Under the pieces are notes generated by a model, which ran no database searches, had not been told where the DNA came from, and saw only the letters and a list, made by a program, of their open reading frames with translations. From Actinomycetales bacterium (GTDB taxonomy: Bacteria > Actinomycetota > Actinomycetes > Actinomycetales > JAHECE01), in assembly GCA_024641895.1 (NCBI GenBank), contig JAHECE010000064.1, positions 440 to 11,844 of the forward strand: 11,405 nucleotides of DNA, read 5' to 3'. The translations under genes were made by a program, and so were the position numbers. Below are positions 1 to 6,117 of this stretch, in pieces (the stretch's first letter is position 1; the number at the start of each line of letters is the position of its first letter).

Positions 1-247
1 CCACGGCGTCGGAGGCGGTGATCACCACGGTGTAGGTGCCGGCTGGAAGGTCGAGCGGTCCTGCCAAGGTCCCCGGGGCGAAGTCGTCCAGAGTGCGCTC
101 GCCGTTGACCCAGACGTCCACGGTGAGTCCGGGTACGCCGTGCAGCACGGACAGCTCGGCATCGCCGTCGGCGGCCGCGGCGGCGGTGGCCAGGGCTGCC
201 AGGCCGAGCAGGCCTGCGGCGACTCCCGCGATGACTCCGGCTCGCAT
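1..247 (-). CDS. Secreted DUF4397-domain protein, 5' part only
   Basis: Partial gene reading leftwards; its 3' end lies beyond the window. The visible 82 residues start MRAGVIAGVAAGLLGLAALATAAAAA, a Sec-type signal peptide with a short basic start, a hydrophobic core and an Ala-rich cleavage region near residues 22-27. The mature part begins with a beta-rich stretch (LSVLHGVPGLTVDVWVNG, then a DLPAGTYTVVIT motif) typical of the DUF4397 family, exported proteins with immunoglobulin-like folds and no defined biochemical function. The ATG at 247 is favoured by a GGAGGAA Shine-Dalgarno (256-262) eight bases upstream and by the signal peptide beginning directly there. In actinobacteria such genes often lie next to a class F sortase; that would have to be to the left and is not visible. 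Family assignment is good, function unknown. Confidence 0.82.
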   Translation of the reverse strand, partial: MRAGVIAGVAAGLLGLAALATAAAAADGDAELSVLHGVPGLTVDVWVNGERTLDDFAPGTLAGPLDLPAGTYTVVITASDAV

Positions 248-279
248 CTTCTCGTTCCTCCCGGTCGGTGTCCCCGACT

Positions 280-303
280 GACGTGGTGACAACCACTTCT
301 TCC
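280..303 (-). promoter_or_regulatory. Candidate ECF-sigma-type promoter of the DUF4397 gene
   Basis: Read on the minus strand, GGAA (303-300) and GTC (282-280) are 17 bases apart, resembling the GGAA(C/T)...CGTC pattern of ECF sigma promoters. A start around 272 would give a roughly 25-base leader containing the GGAGGAA ribosome site. No TANNNT -10 element is present in this gap. The spacer holds a small inverted repeat, GTGGT/ACCAC with a 4-base centre (283-296), which could be a repressor or activator site. Pattern-based only. Confidence 0.35.
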
Positions 304-327
304 GGGGGCGGACCCGATCTGGATGCA

Positions 328-371
328 CCGACGTCGAAGGACGTCGGGACCGGCCGTTCCGAAGCGGCCGG
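328..371 (-). terminator. Two tandem GC hairpins downstream of the NUDIX gene
   Basis: Two perfect short stems lie side by side: CCGACGTC/GACGTCGG with a GAAG loop (328-347), and CCGGCCG/CGGCCGG with an 8-base loop (350-371). They sit 117 bases after the NUDIX stop (minus strand) and upstream of the DUF4397 promoter. There is no T tract on either strand, which is usual for GC-rich actinobacterial terminators. They probably separate the two minus-strand transcripts, but could act as a leader structure or binding site instead. Confidence 0.4.
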
Positions 372-450
372 GCACCGCTCGATCGAGGCGCAGGACTGCA
401 GGCGTGGGCGTCGAGTGCCCGGCCCGGCTGGGAGGCAGGACCCCGTGAAG

Positions 451-486
451 GCTCAGCGGCGTCCGGGGGCTCGGCGGCGTCCGGGG
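451..486. repeat. 18-bp tandem duplication beside the NUDIX stop codon
   Basis: Two adjacent 18-base units (451-468 and 469-486) differ at one position (GCTCAGCGG versus GCTCGGCGG). A degenerate partial third copy (GTTCAGCGGG, 486-495) overlaps the last codons and stop of the NUDIX gene, suggesting the unit arose from that gene end by slippage. It lies outside any gene. No function is evident; copy number may vary between strains. Confidence 0.75.
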
Positions 487-487
487 T

Positions 488-973
488 TCAGCGGGTGAAC
501 CGGGTGCCTGCCGCCGGGTCCGCCCGGTATGCCAGTGCGTTGGCGAGCCGGTCGCGGGAGCTCTCGCTGAAGTCGGCCGGGATCTCGTCGAGGGCGAACC
601 AGCCGACGTCGGTCGACTCGTCGTCGCCGACCACTGCGGTGCCGCTGACGTACCGGCACAGGAAGGTCGTGTCGAGGTAGCGGGCGCGGTCGCCGTTGGG
701 GTAGACGACCTCCCGGGTCACGCTGAGGTAGGCCAGCGACTCGACCTCGGCGACGACGCCGGCCTCCTCGAGCACCTCGCGCACGAGGCCGGCCGCCGGG
801 TTCTCGCCGGGCTCGACGATCCCGGAGATCAGGGCCCATCGCCCGTTGTCCGCGCGCCGTACGAGCAGGACGCGGTCGGCGTCGTCGAGCACGACGCCGG
901 TCGCGCCCGGCAGCCACAGCGGGTCGTTCCCGACGCGGGCCCGCAGCGCGACGACGAATTCAGGGATGGGCAT
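488..973 (-). CDS. NUDIX hydrolase
   Basis: A complete 161-residue protein. It carries an exact Nudix box at residues 51-73: G-x5-E-x7-REVLEEAGV, with Gly51, Glu57 and the REVLEE segment that binds the catalytic Mg2+. Such enzymes cleave nucleoside diphosphates linked to another group (NDP-sugars, oxidised nucleotides, NADH and similar). The beta strand before the box (GATGVVLDDADRVLLVRRADNGRWALISG) is typical of the fold. The substrate cannot be told from the sequence; the downstream region has no extra domain. The ATG at 973 has no Shine-Dalgarno but has a TAGGCT hexamer six bases upstream, fitting a leaderless message. It is a single gene, divergent from the F420-dependent oxidoreductase. 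Family certain, substrate unknown. Confidence 0.93.
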   Translation of the reverse strand: MPIPEFVVALRARVGNDPLWLPGATGVVLDDADRVLLVRRADNGRWALISGIVEPGENPAAGLVREVLEEAGVVAEVESLAYLSVTREVVYPNGDRARYLDTTFLCRYVSGTAVVGDDESTDVGWFALDEIPADFSESSRDRLANALAYRADPAAGTRFTR

Positions 974-979
974 TGCCCG

Positions 980-985
980 AGCCTA
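980..985 (-). promoter_or_regulatory. -10 element of the NUDIX gene, probably leaderless
   Basis: On the minus strand TAGGCT (TANNNT) is followed by six bases and then the ATG at 973. This places the transcription start at or next to the A of the start codon. No purine-rich ribosome site exists between them. No convincing -35 is seen at 17-18 bases. Confidence 0.45.
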
Positions 986-1072
986 GGGCGACGGCGCGCC
1001 CGGCGCCCGGCGTCAGCCCGCTGGACCACCGGCTTCTGTCGCCCTTTGGCCGAGGTCCTCCGACGAGTCGGC

Positions 1073-1078
1073 TAGCGT
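1073..1078 (+). promoter_or_regulatory. -10 element of the LLM oxidoreductase gene
   Basis: TAGCGT (TANNNT) lies eight bases before an in-frame GTG (1087) and 32 bases before the preferred GTG (1111). Transcription starting near 1085 would give a leader of about 25 bases carrying GAGGTGAGG, or a leaderless message beginning at 1087. A TTGGCC at 1046-1051 is too far upstream (21-base spacer) to be a confident -35. Confidence 0.35.
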
Positions 1079-1110
1079 CGTCTCCCGTGACCCCGACCGA
1101 GGTGAGGCCC

Positions 1111-1887
1111 GTGAGTCATCCGATCCGCATCGGCGTCCAGATCCAGCCCCAGCACGCTGACTACGCCCAGATCCGCGACGCTGTCGCTCGAGCGGAGGAC
1201 ACGGGCGTCGACATCATCTTCAACTGGGACCACTTCTTCCCGCTGCGCGGCGACCTGGACGGCAAGCACTTCGAGTGCTGGTCGATGCTCGCCGCGTGGG
1301 CAGAGCAGACCTCTCGGGCCGAGATCGGCGCCCTGGTCACCTGCAACAGCTACCGCAACCCGGACCTGCTCGCCGACATGGCGCGCACCGTCGACCACAT
1401 CTCCGACGGGCGGCTGATCCTGGGCCTCGGGGCAGGCTGGTTCGAGCGGGACTACGACGGGTACGGGTACGAGTTCGGCACCCCCGGCAGCCGGCTCGCC
1501 GACCTGGCGGCCGCGATGCCCAGGATCAAGCATCGGTGGTCGGCCCTCAACCCGCCCCCCACGCGGGACATCCCGGTGATGATCGGCGGCGGCGGCGAAC
1601 GCAAGACCCTGCGGATCACCGCCGAGCACGCGGACATCTGGCACGGCTTCGGTGACGCCGAGAAGATCCGGCACAAGTGCTCCGTCCTGGACGCCTGGTG
1701 CCGCGAGATCGGCCGCGACCCGGCGGAGATCGCCCGCTCCACGGAGGTCGGTCGCCGCGCCCCCGATGATGTTGCGGACGGGCTCCTCGCCGCGGGCGTC
1801 AGCCTGTTCACCGTCGGGGTGCCGGGCCCGGAGTACGACCTGGCGAACCTGCGGCGCTGGCTCGCCTGGCGCGACGCCCAGCGCTGA
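1111..1887 (+). CDS. F420-dependent LLM-class oxidoreductase
   Basis: A 258-residue protein of the luciferase-like monooxygenase (LLM) superfamily, F420-dependent branch. These are TIM-barrel enzymes that transfer hydride between coenzyme F420 and a usually unknown substrate. Seen: an N-terminal barrel strand (IRIGVQIQPQHADYAQIRDAV), a NWDHFFPL segment (38-45), the conserved TCNSYRNPDLLADMARTVDHISDGRLILGLGAGW block (77-110) with the GxGxGW-type signature, and IPVMIGGGGERKTLRITAEHADIWH (154-178), the phosphate-binding region. The GTG at 1111 is chosen because GAGGTGAGG (1099-1107) precedes it and the family N-terminus begins just there; in-frame GTGs at 1087 and 1102 are alternatives. The protein is somewhat short for the superfamily (often about 300). 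It meets pmt tail to tail with 15 bases between the stops. Substrate not inferable. Confidence 0.9.
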   Translation: MSHPIRIGVQIQPQHADYAQIRDAVARAEDTGVDIIFNWDHFFPLRGDLDGKHFECWSMLAAWAEQTSRAEIGALVTCNSYRNPDLLADMARTVDHISDGRLILGLGAGWFERDYDGYGYEFGTPGSRLADLAAAMPRIKHRWSALNPPPTRDIPVMIGGGGERKTLRITAEHADIWHGFGDAEKIRHKCSVLDAWCREIGRDPAEIARSTEVGRRAPDDVADGLLAAGVSLFTVGVPGPEYDLANLRRWLAWRDAQR

Positions 1888-1902
1888 ACAGGGGGGGTGG
1901 GC

Positions 1903-3588
1903 TCACACCCAGGTCTGGAACCACATCCGGAGGTGCCACTGGTCGTAGGGCATGACCTGGGCCGTCCAGACCGGCCAGAAGAACACGGCCGCGGCGGCCA
2001 CGAGCACCACGAGGGCCACGGCCACCCACACGCGCCGGTCTCGCCAGCGCGGCGGAGGCAGTGGCGGCCCGTGTTCCGCGGGGAAGCCCAGCAGCATCCC
2101 GACGGCGTACGTCAGCGCGAGCGCGACGAACGGCGCGAATGCCACCGCGTAGAACGTGAAGGTCGTCCGGTCGGGGTAGAGGAACCACGGCAGCCAGAGC
2201 GCGGCGTACCCGGAGAGCACGGTCCAGGCGCGCCAGTCCCGCAGCAGCACGGCGGCGGAGGTGACCATCACCAGTGCGACGGCGCCCCCCCACCACACGA
2301 CGGGGTTGCCGACCGACGTGATCGCCTGGACGCACCGCTCGGAGCCGCACGCGATCTCGGGGTCCGAGACGGTGCCCCAGAAGAACGACGTCGGCCGCCA
2401 CTGCACGATCCAGCCCAGCGGGCCGGCCTCGTAGCCGTGCGGCGTGGACAGGCCGGTGTGGAACTGCCACACCATCCGGTGGAACTCGAGCAGGGAGTCG
2501 AGAGCATCCGGCAGCCACGGCCGCTGGCTCTCCGGGTGCTCCGCCGCCCACTGCCGCTGGTAGGCCTGCGGGTGGGTGAACCACGAGGTCCACGTGGCCA
2601 GGTAGGTGAGCGCGGCGACGGGGACGAGCGAGACGAAGGCTCCGGGGCCGTCGCGCAGGAGACCGGCAGCGGCCCACAGCCGGACACCTGCCGCACGCCG
2701 GGCGGAGAGGTCCCATGCCACGGTGAGGATCCCGAGCACGGCAAGGACGTACGCGCCCGACCACTTCACGCCGATCGCCAGGCCACACAGCACGCCGGCA
2801 GCCACGAGCCACCACCGGATGCCCAGGCGAGGGCCCCACGGGCCGGTCGGCCGCTCTCCGGGCTGGGCCGATCGGGCGAGGTCGAGCGCCGTGAGGTGCA
2901 CGAGCCGGGCCCTCGAGCGTTCGCGGTCGAGCACGACGGCGCCGAACGCGGCCACCGCGAAGAGACAGAGGAAGACGTCCAGCAGGCCGATCCGCGACTC
3001 GACGATGTGCATGCCGTCCAGGGCCAGGAAGAGGCCCGCCGTGCAGCCGAGGAGCGTCGAGGCGAACAGGCGCCTCGCCAGGCGCGCGACCAGGAAGACG
3101 GTGACGATCCCGGCGACGGCCGTGCCCAGGCGCCAGCCCGCCGCGTTCTCGGCGCCGAGCACCTGCAGGCCCGCGGCGATGAGCCACTTCCCGAGCGGCG
3201 GGTGGACCACATAGGAAGCGGAGTCCGTGAGGCCGGCGAAATCGCCTGCCGCGAAGCGGGCGTCCGCCCCCTCGCCCCACCGGCCCTCGTAGCCGAGCTG
3301 CAGCAACGAGTAGGCGTCCTTGACGTAGTACGTCTCGTCGAAGACGAGGCTGTGCGGCCGGCCGAGGTCGACCAGGCGCAGGACGGCGGCGAGTGCGGCG
3401 ACGAGGACGGGGCCGAGCCAGCCCCAGATCGACGGTGCCGGCCTCGGGGCCAGAAGTCGTCCGCGGAGCTCTTCCTCGATCTCGTGGGCGCTGCGCGGAG
3501 CCGGTTCCGCCTCGACCGGCGGCCCGGTCTGCCCGTGAGCGTCGACGGCGCCGGCACCACCCGGTTCGGGGACGACCTCGGCGCTCAC
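1903..3588 (-). CDS. pmt: Protein O-mannosyltransferase (GT39)
   Basis: A 561-residue polytopic membrane protein of family GT39. It transfers mannose from polyprenyl-phosphate mannose to Ser/Thr of proteins being exported, at the outer face of the membrane. Seen: a 55-residue Pro/Ala/Glu-rich cytoplasmic tail, first membrane segment at about 57-73, the Asp-Glu pair (D84-E85 in LVFDETYYVKDAYSL), HPPLGKW (129-135), the SRIGLLD helix (198-204), then further hydrophobic helices and a C-terminus ending WFQTWV. In M. tuberculosis the homologue is Rv1002c, also divergent from rsmI. The GTG at 3588 is chosen because a TAGACT hexamer lies seven bases before it and no better start follows before the first membrane helix; reading could open further upstream but would run into the rsmI start region. 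Targets here could include exported proteins such as those at either window edge (inference). Confidence 0.93.
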   Translation of the reverse strand: MSAEVVPEPGGAGAVDAHGQTGPPVEAEPAPRSAHEIEEELRGRLLAPRPAPSIWGWLGPVLVAALAAVLRLVDLGRPHSLVFDETYYVKDAYSLLQLGYEGRWGEGADARFAAGDFAGLTDSASYVVHPPLGKWLIAAGLQVLGAENAAGWRLGTAVAGIVTVFLVARLARRLFASTLLGCTAGLFLALDGMHIVESRIGLLDVFLCLFAVAAFGAVVLDRERSRARLVHLTALDLARSAQPGERPTGPWGPRLGIRWWLVAAGVLCGLAIGVKWSGAYVLAVLGILTVAWDLSARRAAGVRLWAAAGLLRDGPGAFVSLVPVAALTYLATWTSWFTHPQAYQRQWAAEHPESQRPWLPDALDSLLEFHRMVWQFHTGLSTPHGYEAGPLGWIVQWRPTSFFWGTVSDPEIACGSERCVQAITSVGNPVVWWGGAVALVMVTSAAVLLRDWRAWTVLSGYAALWLPWFLYPDRTTFTFYAVAFAPFVALALTYAVGMLLGFPAEHGPPLPPPRWRDRRVWVAVALVVLVAAAAVFFWPVWTAQVMPYDQWHLRMWFQTWV

Positions 3589-3595
3589 GGCGGCG

Positions 3596-3601
3596 AGTCT
3601 A
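3596..3601 (-). promoter_or_regulatory. -10 element of pmt, probably leaderless
   Basis: Minus-strand TAGACT is followed by seven bases and the GTG at 3588, with no ribosome-binding sequence between. The corresponding -35 would fall around 3619-3624, on top of the rsmI start codon, so the two divergent genes' expression signals must overlap. No good TTGAC match is seen there. Confidence 0.45.
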
Positions 3602-3620
3602 GGTGCGCAAGGATGCAGGG

Positions 3621-4574
3621 GTGCCGAACAGCCCTCGACCCGCCTCGGACGTGCCGGAACCGGACGTGCCGCAGCCGGACGTCTCTGGGTCGGACGACGC
3701 CGAGGCCCGGGACGTCGAGGTCCGCGCGACCGCGGGCGAGGGGCCCGGCGTCGTCGTCCTTGCCGCGACACCCATCGGCGACGTCGACGATGCGCCGCCC
3801 CGGCTGCGGACCCTCCTGGCGGAGTCGGACATCGTCGCTGCGGAGGACACCCGCCGGCTGCACGGCCTGCTCGGACGCCTCGGGATCCGGCCCACTGGCC
3901 GGATCGTGAGCTACCACGAGCACAACGAGGCCAAGCGGGCCGGCGAGCTCGTCGCCGAGGCCGCCGCGGGCGCGCGCGTGCTCGTCGTCTCGGACGCCGG
4001 GATGCCCAGCGTGTCCGACCCCGGCTACCGGGTGGTGCGGGCGGCGATCGACGCCGGGGTGCGGGTCACGGTGCTGCCGGGCCCGAGCGCCGTCCTGACG
4101 GCCCTGGCCGTGTCCGGCCTGGCCAGCGACCGGTTCTGCTTCGAGGGCTTCGCCCCGCGCAAGCCGGGGGAACGGGCGCGGTGGCTCGCCGCACTCCGGG
4201 ACGAGCCCCGCACGATGGTGCTGTTCGAGTCGCCCCACCGCACCGCGGAGACCTTGGTCGCGATGGCCGAGGTCTTCGGTCCCGACCGGCCCGCCGCAGT
4301 CTGCCGCGAGCTGACGAAGACGTACGAGGAGGTCCGCCGCGGCGGCGTCGCCGAGCTCGCGGCGTGGGCGGCCGACGGCGTGCGGGGCGAGGTGACGCTC
4401 GTCGTCGCCGGGGCCCCGCCTCGAACCGCCGACCCGGCGGTCGCCGTGGCAGAGGTGCTCGAGCGAGTCGCCGCCGGCGAGCGGCTCAAGGACCCCGTCG
4501 CCGCGGTCGCGCCCGCCGTGGGGCTCGGGCGCCGCGAGCTGTACGAGGCGGTCCTGGTGACCCGCCGGTCCTGA
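3621..4574 (+). CDS. rsmI: 16S rRNA (cytidine1402-2'-O)-methyltransferase RsmI
   Basis: A 317-residue SAM-dependent tetrapyrrole-methylase-fold enzyme that 2'-O-methylates C1402 in the ribosomal decoding centre (together with the N4-methylase RsmH). Signatures in order: VLAATPIGD (46-54), AAEDTRRL (73-80), SYHEHNE (97-103), SDAGMPSVSDPG (124-135), LPGPSAVLTAL (152-162), FEGFAPRK (174-181), FESPHR (202-207) and CRELTKTYEE (228-237). A helical C-terminal part ends the protein. GTG 3621 is chosen from AAGGA (3609-3613) seven bases upstream; GTG 3603 or GTGs at 3651/3666 are possible. The first ~45 residues are an acidic, Pro/Asp-rich extension (VPEPDVPQPDV) absent from E. coli RsmI (286 aa). Divergent from pmt, as Rv1003 is from Rv1002c. 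Assignment firm; start less so. Confidence 0.94.
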   Translation: MPNSPRPASDVPEPDVPQPDVSGSDDAEARDVEVRATAGEGPGVVVLAATPIGDVDDAPPRLRTLLAESDIVAAEDTRRLHGLLGRLGIRPTGRIVSYHEHNEAKRAGELVAEAAAGARVLVVSDAGMPSVSDPGYRVVRAAIDAGVRVTVLPGPSAVLTALAVSGLASDRFCFEGFAPRKPGERARWLAALRDEPRTMVLFESPHRTAETLVAMAEVFGPDRPAAVCRELTKTYEEVRRGGVAELAAWAADGVRGEVTLVVAGAPPRTADPAVAVAEVLERVAAGERLKDPVAAVAPAVGLGRRELYEAVLVTRRS

Positions 4575-4605
4575 GCGCCAGATACCCGCTGCCTGCCCGG
4601 GTCAC

Positions 4606-4634
4606 AGGACCAGGCTTGCCCGGAGCGATACGGT
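4606..4634 (+). promoter_or_regulatory. Promoter of the alaC-type gene, probably leaderless
   Basis: AGGACC (4606-4611, partial -35) and TACGGT (4629-4634, TANNNT -10) are separated by 17 bases. Seven bases later comes the ATG at 4642, so transcription should start at or beside it. The short stretch between has no Shine-Dalgarno. This gives the gene its own promoter in the 67-base gap after rsmI. Confidence 0.45.
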
Positions 4635-4641
4635 CCTCCAC

Positions 4642-5838
4642 ATGGAGTTCCGCCGGATCCAGGGCTTGCCGCCCTACGTGTTCACGATCATCGACACGCT
4701 CAAGCAGCAAGCGCGCCAGGCCGGGCGCGACGTGATCGATCTCGGCTTCGGCAACCCGGACATCCCGTCGCCGCAGATCGCGGTCGACAAGCTGGCCGAG
4801 GCGGCGCAGTCCGGCCGTAACCACCGGTACTCGGCCTCGCGCGGTATCCCGAACCTTCGCCTGGCGGTGGCCGACCTCTACCGCCGACGTTTCGGCGTCG
4901 CGCTCGACCCGGACTCCGAGATCATCTCGACCATCGGCGCCAAGGAGGGTTTCAGCCACCTCATGTGGGTGCTGCTCCAGCCCGGCGACGCCGTGCTCGT
5001 GCCGAGCCCGAGCTACCCGATCCACATCTGGGGCCCGTACCTCGCGGGGGCGGACACCCGTCAGGTCGTGATCGGCGACGAGGTCGGCCATGCAGCGGGC
5101 GCCGCGTACGTGGACAGCGTCATGCACATGTGGGAGCTGGGCTGGCCCAAGCCGCGCGTCGTCGTCCTGTCCTTCCCGCACAACCCGACGACGGCGACCA
5201 TCGAGCTCTACGACTTCCAGCGCCTCGTCGACTGGGCGCGGGAGCGCGACGTCGTCCTCGTCCACGACTTCGCCTACGCCGAGACGGCGTTCGACGGGTG
5301 GCGTCCGCCCTCGATCCTCCAGGCGCGCGGTGCCAAGGACGTCGCGGTGGAGCTGTACTCCATGACGAAATCCTTCTCGATGGCCGGCTGGCGCGTGGCG
5401 TTCCTGCTCGGGCGACCAGACGTGGTCCAGGCTCTGGCGAAGCTCAAGAGCTACCTCGACTACGGCACGTTCCAGCCGATCCAGATCGCGGCGACCGTTA
5501 CCTTGAACGAGGCGCAGGACTTCCCGCTCGAGGTGAACGCGATCTACGAGTCCCGCCGCAACGCGCTGTGCGACGGGCTCTACCGCATCGGCTGGCCCGT
5601 CCCGCGGCCCCGCGGGACGATGTTCGTGTGGGCGCGGATCCCCGAGAACTATCGCGAGCTGGGTTCCATCGACTTCGCCAAGCTCTTGGTGAACGAGTGC
5701 GACGTCGCGGTCTCACCCGGCGTCGGCTTCGGGCCCGGCGGGGACGGCTTCGTCCGCTTCGCCCTCATCGAGAACGAGCAGCGCATCGGCCAGGCCGTGC
5801 GCAACATGCGTCGAGGTCTGCCTCAGCTTCGGCTCTGA
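4642..5838 (+). CDS. alaC: PLP-dependent aminotransferase, AlaC family
   Basis: A 398-residue fold-type I (class I/II) aminotransferase. It resembles E. coli AlaC (glutamate-pyruvate transaminase, 412 aa) along its whole length: RIQGLPPYVFTIIDTLK at the start, DLGFGNPDIPSP (33-44), YSASRGIPNLR (63-73), GAKEGFSHLM (99-108), VPSPSYPIHIWG (120-131), FPHNPTT (178-184), VHDFAYAE (207-214), and the Schiff-base lysine K243 in SMTKSFSMAGWR (240-251), with R251 next to it. SPGVGFGPGGDGFVRFALIEN near the end holds the substrate-carboxylate arginine. It likely makes L-alanine from pyruvate with glutamate; the related LL-diaminopimelate aminotransferases share the fold, so substrate is less certain than family. 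Complete, own promoter, followed by two hairpins. Confidence 0.9.
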   Translation: MEFRRIQGLPPYVFTIIDTLKQQARQAGRDVIDLGFGNPDIPSPQIAVDKLAEAAQSGRNHRYSASRGIPNLRLAVADLYRRRFGVALDPDSEIISTIGAKEGFSHLMWVLLQPGDAVLVPSPSYPIHIWGPYLAGADTRQVVIGDEVGHAAGAAYVDSVMHMWELGWPKPRVVVLSFPHNPTTATIELYDFQRLVDWARERDVVLVHDFAYAETAFDGWRPPSILQARGAKDVAVELYSMTKSFSMAGWRVAFLLGRPDVVQALAKLKSYLDYGTFQPIQIAATVTLNEAQDFPLEVNAIYESRRNALCDGLYRIGWPVPRPRGTMFVWARIPENYRELGSIDFAKLLVNECDVAVSPGVGFGPGGDGFVRFALIENEQRIGQAVRNMRRGLPQLRL

Positions 5839-5859
5839 CCTGCCGAGGTTGACCCGGGA

Positions 5860-5888
5860 CGGGCCGGCCCGCGCGGGGGGCCGGTTCG
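5860..5888 (+). terminator. GC-rich hairpin after alaC
   Basis: CCGGCCC (5864-5870) pairs with GGGCCGG (5878-5884) around a 7-base loop. The stem extends outwards by two G-U and two G-C pairs to 5860/5888. It begins 21 bases past the alaC stop. There is no T tract, so this is an actinobacterial-type terminator candidate rather than a classical intrinsic one. Confidence 0.5.
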
Positions 5889-5912
5889 GTGGAGTCACCT
5901 GCCGGCTCGCTG

Positions 5913-5936
5913 GGCGAGGCTTCCCGGAGCCTCGTC
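5913..5936. terminator. Second hairpin downstream of alaC
   Basis: CGAGGCT (5915-5921) and AGCCTCG (5928-5934) form a perfect 7-bp stem with a 6-base loop, extended by a G-U and a G-C pair. It follows the first hairpin by about 25 bases, making a tandem terminator plausible. It could also be simply part of the structured intergenic DNA that continues to 6049. Confidence 0.4.
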
Positions 5937-5951
5937 GTGCCAGGGCCGAGT

Positions 5952-6041
5952 GACACCTTCGGCACCGCCCCACCTCTCGAGGGAACCCTGGTGCGCGCCG
6001 GGCGACCTCCTCCGGCGGCGTGGTGCGGATACGAAGGTGTC
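5952..6041. repeat. MITE/REP-like 90-bp inverted repeat upstream of tetR
   Basis: Arm 5952-5973 matches the reverse complement of arm 6020-6041 at 18 of 22 positions, including an unbroken GACACCTTCG/CGAAGGTGTC core; 46 bases lie between. Inside, CGCCGGGCGAC (5996-6006) is an exact reverse complement of 6039-6049, which overlaps the right arm by three bases, so the two pairings compete. No target-site duplication is evident at the ends and no protein is encoded. The gene-free interval 5839-6111 otherwise holds only the alaC hairpins and the tetR promoter. It may be a palindromic repeat family, a small non-autonomous element remnant, or a structured RNA. Confidence 0.5.
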
Positions 6042-6075
6042 GCCCGGCGTCGGGACGTGGGCCTCACCCGAGGCC

Positions 6076-6104
6076 TCGACGCCTCGGCCATTTGATGTTA
6101 ATGT
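6076..6104 (+). promoter_or_regulatory. tetR-GT1 operon promoter, leaderless
   Basis: TCGACG (6076-6081, four of six to TTGACA) and TAATGT (6099-6104, TANNNT) are separated by exactly 17 bases, with seven bases from the -10 to the ATG at 6112. This predicts transcription starting on the start codon. The local AT-rich patch is unusual for this window. A 7-bp inverted repeat CCGAGGC/GCCTCGG (6068-6087) straddles the -35. Confidence 0.6.
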
Positions 6105-6117
6105 TACTCACATGAAA
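6091..6117. promoter_or_regulatory. Candidate TetR operator covering -10 and start codon
   Basis: TTTGATGT (6091-6098) and ACATGAAA (6110-6117) are inverted half-sites matching at seven of eight positions, with an 11-base centre. Two further symmetric positions inside also match. The 27-bp element covers the -10 hexamer, the predicted start site and the first two codons of tetR, an ideal place for autorepression by steric block. TetR-family operators are commonly 15-30 bp palindromes beside their own gene. Confidence 0.5.

Noticed and set aside
451..486. Start of a CRISPR array
   Set aside because: The units are directly adjacent with no spacers and only two full copies exist; no cas gene is present.
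1897..3909. 670-codon open frame on the plus strand opposite pmt
   Set aside because: Its product is rich in Arg, Gly, Pro and His with no recognisable domain, while the opposite strand encodes an intact GT39 enzyme with all motifs. It is the usual GC-driven antisense shadow.
5765..6091. Possible small gene on the minus strand divergent from tetR
   Set aside because: Composition is Arg/Pro/Ala-rich with no motif, no good ribosome site, and it overlaps the 3' end of alaC; better explained as non-coding structured DNA.
5839..6111. Rifamycin-associated element that would tie the GT to rifampicin resistance
   Set aside because: I do not see the inverted-repeat element known upstream of rifamycin-inactivating genes, so the drug cannot be named from the promoter.
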